Source: Alphaproteobacteria bacterium
Lineage (GTDB): Bacteria > Pseudomonadota > Alphaproteobacteria > Caulobacterales > Aquidulcibacteraceae
Direction: 5' to 3'
Assembly (NCBI GenBank): GCA_016124255.1
Contig: WGOB01000026.1
Coordinates: 1-59,208 of the forward strand
DNA length: 59,208 nucleotides
In this document: in pieces, positions 54,193 to 59,208 of the stretch
Layout of the letters: each line of letters opens with the position of its first letter
How positions within the stretch are numbered: position 1 is the first letter of the stretch
Position numbers and translations under genes: made by a program
The notes under the pieces: model-generated
Told to the model about the DNA's origin: nothing
The model's input: only the letters and a program-made list of their open reading frames with translations
Databases searched by the model: none

Positions 54193-55902
54193 ATGGCCCG
54201 CTACCTGATCACCTCCGCGCTGCCCTACATCAACGGCGTCAAGCATCTCGGCAATCTGGCCGGCTCGATGCTGCCCGCGGATGTGCACGCGCGGTTCCGG
54301 CGCATGCAGGGCCATGAGGTGCTGTTCATCTGCGCGACGGACGAGCACGGCACGCCGGCCGAACTCGCCGCCGCGGAAGCGGGCCAGGATGTGCGCGCCT
54401 ATTGCGACGAGCAACACGAGATCCAGAGGCGCGCCGGCGAAGGCTTCCGGTTGTCGTTCGACTGGTTCGGGCGCTCGTCCAATCCGCCCAACCACCGCCT
54501 CACGCAGCATTTCGGCGAGGTGCTGGAGAAGAACGGACTGATCGAAGAACGCGTGTCGCAACAGATCTATTCGATCGACGACAAGCGTTTCCTGCCGGAT
54601 CGCTACGTGGAAGGGACCTGCCCGGTGTGCGGCTTCGAGCGCGCCCGCGGCGATCAATGCGACAATTGCGGATCGCTGCTCGATCCGATCGATCTGATCA
54701 ACCCGCGCTCGAAGATTTCAGGCTCGACCAATGTCGAGGCGCGCGACACCGCCCATCTCTTCCTGTTGCAGCCGAAAATGCAGGCGCGCGTGCGCGCGTG
54801 GGTGGATCAATCCACGGACTGGCCGCACCTGGCGCGCTCGATCGCTTATAAATGGCTGGACGAAGGCCTGATCGATCGCTCGATCACGCGCGATCTTGCG
54901 TGGGGCGTGAAGGTCGCCAGGGACGGCAAGCCGCGGCCTGGCTTCGAGAACAAGGTGTTCTACGTCTGGTTCGATGCGCCGATCGAATACATCGGCGCAA
55001 CGGTGGAATGGTCTGAAGCGACGGGCGCGAATTGGGAGCGCTGGTGGCGCACCGACAAGGGCGCAGACGACGTCACCTATGTCGAGTTCATGGGCAAGGA
55101 TAATGTCGCCTTCCACACGGTGAGCTTTCCGGTGACGATCATGGGCTCGGGCGAGCCGTGGAAGCTCGTGGATCGCCTGAAGGCGTTCAACTGGGTGACG
55201 TGGTACGGCGGCAAGTTCTCCACGTCGGAGAAGCGCGGCATCTTCATGGATCAGGCGCTCGCGCTTCTGCCGAGCGATCTCTGGCGCTGGTACTTGATGG
55301 CGAATGCGCCGGAGACGGCGGACGCGCCGTTTACGCTGGAGCATTTCCAGCAGACGGTGAACGCCGATCTCGCCAACGTGTTCGGCAATTTCGTGAACCG
55401 CATCACGCGGTTCGCCGCGGCCCGGTTTGACTCCAAGGTCCCGGCCGAGGGAGAGCCGGGCGAGCTGGAAGCGAAGCTTGCTGTTGAGCTCAGCGAACGC
55501 ATCGCCGCGCTCACCGCGCACCACGAGGCGATGGAGTTCCGCAAAGCCGCGGCCGAGACGCGCGCGCTCTGGGCGATGGGCAACGAATATCTGCAGGTCG
55601 CAGCGCCATGGACCGCGATCAAGACCGATGCTGCTGCGGCGGCGGTTGGGGTACGCACGGGGCTCAATCTCTGTGCGGTGTTCGCCATCCTCGCCATGCC
55701 GTTCATCCCGGATGCGGCGAGCGCGGTGCTCGATGCGCTTGGAATCCCGAAGGAGAACCGCGCTTGGCCGAACGCGGACGATGGCGGGCTCCTCGACGCC
55801 ATCCCGCGCGGCTGCGCGTTCACGCCGCCGGACGTGCTGTTCAAGAAGGTCGAAGACGAGCAGATTGCGGAGTGGAGCGCGCGCTTCGGCGGCGGGGCCT
55901 AG
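54193..55902 (+). CDS. metG: Methionyl-tRNA synthetase
   Basis: 569 residues from ATG 54193 ([21 protein letters not shown]). The HIGH-type motif is HLGN, the zinc knuckle is [17 protein letters not shown], and the KMSKS-type motif is KFSTSEKRG. It charges tRNA-Met in the cytoplasm. ATGs at 54181 and farther upstream are in frame, but the conserved N-terminus favours 54193. No strong ribosome site is seen. The C-terminal dimerisation domain found in some MetG proteins is absent. Confidence 0.93.
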   Translation: MARYLITSALPYINGVKHLGNLAGSMLPADVHARFRRMQGHEVLFICATDEHGTPAELAAAEAGQDVRAYCDEQHEIQRRAGEGFRLSFDWFGRSSNPPNHRLTQHFGEVLEKNGLIEERVSQQIYSIDDKRFLPDRYVEGTCPVCGFERARGDQCDNCGSLLDPIDLINPRSKISGSTNVEARDTAHLFLLQPKMQARVRAWVDQSTDWPHLARSIAYKWLDEGLIDRSITRDLAWGVKVARDGKPRPGFENKVFYVWFDAPIEYIGATVEWSEATGANWERWWRTDKGADDVTYVEFMGKDNVAFHTVSFPVTIMGSGEPWKLVDRLKAFNWVTWYGGKFSTSEKRGIFMDQALALLPSDLWRWYLMANAPETADAPFTLEHFQQTVNADLANVFGNFVNRITRFAAARFDSKVPAEGEPGELEAKLAVELSERIAALTAHHEAMEFRKAAAETRALWAMGNEYLQVAAPWTAIKTDAAAAAVGVRTGLNLCAVFAILAMPFIPDAASAVLDALGIPKENRAWPNADDGGLLDAIPRGCAFTPPDVLFKKVEDEQIAEWSARFGGGA

Positions 55903-55921
55903 CCATTGATCAGCTTGCATT

Positions 55922-56037
55922 CCCTCATTCCGGGCGAGCGAAGCGAGACCCGGAACCCAGCGGACTTCAGCGCGTCGCGTTCGCCTCTGGGTTCGGGCTC
56001 TTCGCGTTGCTGCGCAACGCTGCGGCCGGAATGAGGG
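55922..56037. repeat. Long extragenic palindrome
   Basis: CCCTCATTCCGG (55922-55933) pairs perfectly with CCGGAATGAGGG (56026-56037). Inside, CGGAACCCAG pairs with CTGGGTTCGGG, and GCGTTGCTGCGCAACGC forms a smaller hairpin. The form resembles repeated extragenic palindromes of Alphaproteobacteria. The right arm ends in GAGGGAGG, the ribosome site of the next gene. Confidence 0.7.
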
Positions 56038-56045
56038 AGGACGGA

Positions 56046-56537
56046 ATGCAGGCCCACATCCTTACTCATCGCGACGCGCCGGCGATGCGCGCGTTTCGCC
56101 TGCGCGGCTTGCGCGAGCATCCGCTCGATTTCGGCGCGGACCACGACGAGGAGGCGGCGTGGACGCTGGAGGAGTGGACCGCGCGGATGATGACGTCCTT
56201 GGCGTTCGGCGTGGAGAACGACCAAGGCGTGCTCATCGCGATCGCGACGCTGCGGATTCCCGATCGCGTGAAGTTGAAGCACAATGGCTGGATCAACGCG
56301 ATGTATGTGGCGGCGGAGGCGCGCGGGTCCGGCGCAGGCGATCTGATCCTGGACGCGATCGAGGCCGAGGCGCGCGCGCGGGGCGTGACGATCCTCAAGC
56401 TCAACGCCCGTGAGAGCAATGTCCGCGCGACGTCGTTCTACCGGCGTCACGGGTTCGAGACCTTCGGCGTGGAGCCCGACGCGCTGATCATCGACGGCGT
56501 GCCCCACGCCGCGCTGGAGATGGCCAAGCGCCTCTAA
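56046..56537 (+). CDS. GNAT-family N-acetyltransferase
   Basis: 163 residues. The acetyl-CoA loop region is INAMYVAAEARGSGAGDLILDAIEAEARARGV and the C-terminal NVRATSFYRRHGFETFG is the standard GNAT ending. Substrate unknown. Its ribosome site (GAGGGAGG) is supplied by the flank of the palindromic repeat just upstream. Confidence 0.8.
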   Translation: MQAHILTHRDAPAMRAFRLRGLREHPLDFGADHDEEAAWTLEEWTARMMTSLAFGVENDQGVLIAIATLRIPDRVKLKHNGWINAMYVAAEARGSGAGDLILDAIEAEARARGVTILKLNARESNVRATSFYRRHGFETFGVEPDALIIDGVPHAALEMAKRL

Positions 56538-56608
56538 GTCTCCGTTTTGATTATCCCGGGGCCGATGGTAGCGTCCGCGCCGACCGCAACGCAGCGAGGG
56601 GCAGCGGC

Positions 56609-56977
56609 ATGGACGCGTTGAATACACTCGGGGATTTCTTCAACCCCATCCTGAATTATTTCCAGAACGGCTTCGACGCGGTGAACGCCTGGCAGGGCAT
56701 CGTGGTCGCGATTTTGGCCGTCATCGTCATGCGGCGGTGGGGGCAATTGCTGCTGGTGACGTTCGTGGCCGCGCTGGTCTACCTGCTGGTGGAGCATTTC
56801 TGGCCGATCGTTACGCAGGGCGCCGAGCTGCGGCTGCCCTACGTCACCGAGCCGCAATTCTGGCATCGGCTGGGCGCGGTCTATGCCGGGCTTCTGATCA
56901 TCATCGCGATGTTCTTCGCGGTGAAGCGTGTGATTCTCGGCTTCCGCGGCGCGCCTGCGGGAGAAGCGAAGAAATAG
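56609..56977 (+). CDS. Small membrane protein, hypothetical
   Basis: 122 residues with three hydrophobic segments (GIVVAILAVIVM, LLLVTFVAALVYLLV, AVYAGLLIIIAMFFAVK), likely an inner-membrane protein. Not recognised. The next gene starts one base after its stop, so they share a transcript. Confidence 0.6.
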   Translation: MDALNTLGDFFNPILNYFQNGFDAVNAWQGIVVAILAVIVMRRWGQLLLVTFVAALVYLLVEHFWPIVTQGAELRLPYVTEPQFWHRLGAVYAGLLIIIAMFFAVKRVILGFRGAPAGEAKK

Positions 56978-56978
56978 A

Positions 56979-57479
56979 ATGCAGGTTGCGCTTGAGCCGC
57001 TTGCCTGGGCCGCGCGCGCCACGCTCGACAATCTCTTCCAGCTCTACGTTCACGATTTCTCGGAATTGTGGATCGGCGAGCCGCGCGCCGAACTCGGCGA
57101 AGACGGCCTGTTCGAACGCGACAGCAGTCTTGCCGATTACTGGACCGAGCCGAACGAAGCGCTGCTGATCCGCGCGGACGGCTTCATCGCCGGCTTCGCG
57201 CTTGTGAACCGTCACGCGCATTCCGGCCTGCCGCTGGATTACAGCGTCGCCGAGTTTTTCGTGGTGCGGAAACATCGCCGCGCCGGCGTCGGGAGCGCAG
57301 CGGCGGCGCTGCTGTTCGCCGCGCGCCCCGGCTTCTGGGAGGCGGCCGTCACGGAGAAGAACGTGGCGGCCGGGCGCTTCTGGCGCGCCGCGATCGAGGG
57401 CGCCGGTGCGCGCGACATCGAGATCGTGCAGGGCGACGGCGAACGCTGGCGCGGCCCGATCTTCCGCTTTCGGATATAA
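56979..57479 (+). CDS. GNAT-family N-acetyltransferase
   Basis: 166 residues. Acetyl-CoA-binding segment YSVAEFFVVRKHRRAGVGSAAAALLFAARPG, then VTEKNVAAGRFWRAAIE. The YVHDFSELW N-terminal region resembles the aminoglycoside/RimI-like subset with unknown substrates. Transcribed with the small membrane protein one base upstream. Confidence 0.78.
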   Translation: MQVALEPLAWAARATLDNLFQLYVHDFSELWIGEPRAELGEDGLFERDSSLADYWTEPNEALLIRADGFIAGFALVNRHAHSGLPLDYSVAEFFVVRKHRRAGVGSAAAALLFAARPGFWEAAVTEKNVAAGRFWRAAIEGAGARDIEIVQGDGERWRGPIFRFRI

Positions 57480-57482
57480 GAG

Positions 57483-57508
57483 CGGGCTTCAGCGCGGCAG
57501 CCTTCGCT
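57483..57508. repeat. 26-bp direct repeat, left copy
   Basis: Identical to 57850-57875. It starts CGGGCTTCAGCGCGGCAG. It lies just beyond the shifted-frame stop of the GIY-YIG gene. Confidence 0.8.
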
Positions 57509-57520
57509 GCGCGGCGCTCC

Positions 57521-57762
57521 CTAAAGTCCTTTGAGCGCGAACGCGCGCCCGGAACCGGACTTGAGATAGCGTTCGAAGGCGATGGCTTTTTTTGGTCGCT
57601 CTGAAAGCCGATCACGGTCTTGATCTTCCACGGTCGGAATTTGGCTGTGTGCGAAACGGCGCCTGAATTGTGCTTTGCAAGGCGCGCTGCATAATCGTCG
57701 GCTATGCCAACGTAGTGATGTTTCTCTCCCGCCTCGCTTTCAAGGATGTAGACCCAACGCAT
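57521..57762 (-). CDS. GIY-YIG nuclease-domain protein, frameshifted or -1 recoded
   Basis: The 5' part (MRWVYILESEAGEKHHYVGI ... KHNSGAVSHTAKFRPWKIKTV) is a single-domain GIY-YIG nuclease of the UvrC/YhbQ (UPF0213) kind. After DQKK the frame goes astray and would run to 57349 across the opposite GNAT gene. At that spot is seven A's followed by G (57587-57593), reading CAA AAA AAG. A -1 shift there gives AIAFERYLKSGSGRAFALKGL and a TAG at 57521, the normal end of the family, for a total of 80 residues. So it is either a one-base-damaged pseudogene, a sequencing error, or a gene using -1 frameshifting at A AAA AAG. Confidence 0.55.
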
Positions 57763-57849
57763 AGCGCGACGTCTCCTGCGCTTACAGTCGGAAGCGGCTG
57801 GCTAGCCGAGCCGAAGCTGAGCGCGCCTCAGGCGCCCGCTTTCGCCCTT

Positions 57850-57875
57850 CGGGCTTCAGCGCGGCAGCCTTCGCT
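57850..57875. repeat. 26-bp direct repeat, right copy
   Basis: Second copy of the repeat at 57483-57508. Together they enclose the GIY-YIG gene in a 0.4-kb interval next to tRNA-Tyr. Confidence 0.8.
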
Positions 57876-57895
57876 TCGCTTCGCTCAGCGAAGGC

Positions 57896-57982
57896 TGGTG
57901 GACAGGGCTGGATTCGAACCAGCGTAGGCTCTCGCCGGCAGATTTACAGTCTGCTGCCATTAACCACTCGGCCACCTGTCCA
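57896..57982 (-). tRNA. tRNA-Tyr (GTA), CCA encoded
   Basis: 87 nt with the long variable arm of class II tRNAs. Acceptor GGACAGG/CCTGTCC, anticodon context CTGTAAA gives GTA, discriminator A, CCA encoded. Confidence 0.97.
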
Positions 57983-58132
57983 TTTTGGCGACCAGCCTTT
58001 CCGGCGCTGCAGAGGCTCTATAAGAACCCCGGCCGAAACGGAGCGCGTCATATAGCCAGACCCCACCCCCCGCTCAATAGAGACGACGACCACGGGCCGA
58101 CCTGGGTCTGGGGCGTCCACGCGGCGCTGGCC

Positions 58133-58792
58133 GTGCTGGCCAACCCGCGCCGCCGGATCGAACGCGTCGTCGCCACCCGCAACGCCGCCGCCCGGCTTCC
58201 CGAGGGAGTCGACGCGCAGATCCATGATCCCGACGCGATCGACCGGATGCTGCCGCCGGGCGCGGTGCACCAGGGGCTGGCGCTCCGGGCCTGGCCGCTG
58301 GAGCCGCTCGATCTCGACGCGGCCTGCGCGCCTGCGGATGCGCGCCCCGTCGTCGTGCTCGACGCGATCACCGATCCGCACAATGTCGGCGCAATCTTTC
58401 GCTCCGCGGCGGCGTTCGGCGCGCGCGCGATGATCCTTCAGGACCGCAAGGCGCCGCCGCTCACAGGAACCCTCGCCAAGAGCGCGGCCGGCGCCATCGA
58501 ATTGGTGCCCGAAGTGCGGGTGGTGAACGTGGCCCGCACGCTCGAACGGCTCGATGGGCTGGGGTATCTGACGGTGGGGCTGACGGGCGAGACGGAGACG
58601 ACTCTGGCCGAGGCGCTCGCCGATCCGCGGCCCGTGGCGCTGGCGCTGGGCGCGGAAGGCAAGGGCCTGCGCCCCGGCGTGCTCGACGCCTGCGCGCGGG
58701 CGGCGCGCATCCCGATCGAAGCGGCGATGGACAGCCTCAACGTCTCCAACGCCGCCGCCATCGCGCTCTATGCGGCCGCGCAGCGGCGGTGA
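58133..58792 (+). CDS. rlmB: 23S rRNA 2'-O-ribose methyltransferase, TrmH/RlmB family (start uncertain)
   Basis: The SPOUT knot is clear: VVVLDAITDPHNVGAIFRSAAAFGA, ALGAEGKGLRPGV and IPIEAAMDSLNVSNAAAIALY. The N-terminal substrate-binding domain typically begins with W-x-W-G-x-H-A-x-x-A-x-x-N-P; the bases before GTG 58133 encode WVWGVHAALA in frame, so translation almost certainly starts earlier, near 58052. The only candidate there is an ATA codon, and no ATG, GTG or TTG exists in that stretch. It would methylate a guanosine in 23S rRNA (G2251 type). Coordinates use the first standard start codon. Confidence 0.75.
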   Translation: MLANPRRRIERVVATRNAAARLPEGVDAQIHDPDAIDRMLPPGAVHQGLALRAWPLEPLDLDAACAPADARPVVVLDAITDPHNVGAIFRSAAAFGARAMILQDRKAPPLTGTLAKSAAGAIELVPEVRVVNVARTLERLDGLGYLTVGLTGETETTLAEALADPRPVALALGAEGKGLRPGVLDACARAARIPIEAAMDSLNVSNAAAIALYAAAQRR

Positions 58793-58872
58793 GTTGCGCG
58801 CGGGGCGCCCGAGGCTCTAAAGAAGCCGCCCCAGCGCGCTCCAAGGTGCTCGCTCCACGGGGCGCTGAAGGC

Positions 58873-58946
58873 GCGGGTATAGCTCAATGGTAGAGCTCTA
58901 GTCTTCCAAACTAGTGACACGGGTTCGATTCCCGTTACCCGCTCCA
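58873..58946 (+). tRNA. tRNA-Gly (TCC), CCA encoded
   Basis: 74 nt. Acceptor GCGGGTA/TACCCGC, anticodon loop CTTCCAA gives TCC, discriminator T, CCA encoded. Located directly before tuf, an old and conserved arrangement. Confidence 0.97.
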
Positions 58947-59073
58947 TTTGGCCCGGCCCGCTTGCGACATTTGCTTGACTGCCGCGGCGGCGAGGATAAA
59001 GAGCGCGCTTTCAACCTCTTCCCAGCGCCGCTGACCGCCGCTGGCGACGCGCGCCTCCAGTGAATGACCGACG

Positions 59074-59208
59074 ATGGCCAAGGAAAAGTTTGCTCGGACG
59101 AAGCCGCACTGCAACATCGGGACGATCGGGCACGTCGATCACGGCAAGACGACTCTGACGGCTGCGATCACGATGGTTTTGGCGAAGTCCGGGGGCGCGA
59201 CGGCGAAG
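59074..59208 (+). CDS. tuf: Elongation factor Tu (3' partial)
   Basis: 45 residues before the window ends: [20 protein letters not shown], then [13 protein letters not shown]. The P-loop GHVDHGKT identifies EF-Tu, which brings aminoacyl-tRNA to the ribosome. The tRNA-Gly gene 127 bases upstream is the usual neighbour. Confidence 0.97.
   Translation, partial: MAKEKFARTKPHCNIGTIGHVDHGKTTLTAAITMVLAKSGGATAK

Noticed and set aside
57670-57927. Open frame ending VDRAGFEPA near tRNA-Tyr
   Set aside because: Same artefact: translation of tRNA-Tyr and the flanking repeat.

Overview
The window is about 59 kb of GC-rich, densely packed bacterial chromosome, starting inside an acyl-CoA carboxylase gene and ending inside tuf. 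Several things point to an alphaproteobacterium, probably near Caulobacterales/Hyphomonadales. The tRNA-His has no G-1, a G1.U72 pair and A73, a known alphaproteobacterial oddity. There are many TAT and lipoprotein signals, a TonB receptor, a DUF2336 protein, a YceI lipoprotein, and a tRNA-Tyr / rlmB / tRNA-Gly / tuf block. The genus is inference. No stretch longer than 300 bases lacks a gene or RNA; the longest gaps (27716-27965, 49339-49636, 51595-51861) are described.

Layout. 1-5.2 kb: acyl-CoA carboxyltransferase end, SMP-30-like lipoprotein, PYROXD2-like oxidoreductase, TAT-exported serine hydrolase. 5.3-6.9 kb: a TIR-domain protein beside tRNA-Phe. 7-9.6 kb: small lipoprotein, beta/gamma-crystallin protein, M48 protease, tRNA-His. 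9.7-14.4 kb: malonyl-CoA synthetase-like enzyme, MscS channel, then a translationally coupled ATP-grasp + FolC-like pair. 14.5-16.4 kb: patatin phospholipase coupled to a SLOG-like nucleotide-sensor protein. 16.4-21.2 kb: DAO oxidase, acyl-CoA dehydrogenase, M23 peptidase, DUF4287 protein, YceI. 21.2-22.3 kb: a lower-GC RusA + AHJR-nuclease cassette between perfect 30-bp direct repeats. 22.4-32.7 kb: mostly housekeeping and metabolism (pseudouridine synthase, SLT transglycosylase, CaiB, DUF2336, degenerate EAL, NUDIX, amidase, HPt, NAD kinase, class II aldolase). 32.8-38 kb: RND efflux pair. 38-41.4 kb: cytochrome c, DUF2785, SSS symporter, SET methyltransferase. 41.5-51.5 kb: a catabolic region (two MetE-like proteins, alpha/beta hydrolase, VOC, WrbA, TonB receptor, IclR regulator, CaiB, citryl-CoA lyase-like). 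51.5-56 kb: tRNA-Thr, two proline-rich muramidases, metG. 56-59.2 kb: GNATs, a frameshifted GIY-YIG gene, tRNA-Tyr, rlmB, tRNA-Gly and the start of tuf.

How the genes work together. The clearest circuit is the IclR region. A 35-bp operator-like element, identical at 29 of 35 positions, occurs upstream of the TonB receptor and again inside overlapping divergent promoters between the CoA-transferase and citryl-CoA lyase genes. This suggests one regulon for uptake and CoA-dependent breakdown of an unknown acid.

The best candidates for undescribed systems are the patatin-SLOG pair (possibly anti-phage, with the TIR protein as an unlinked candidate signal source), the repeat-flanked RusA/AHJR cassette, the ATP-grasp/FolC pair (a split cyanophycin-synthetase-like layout), and the GIY-YIG gene whose reading frame is restored by a -1 shift at a textbook A AAA AAG heptamer.
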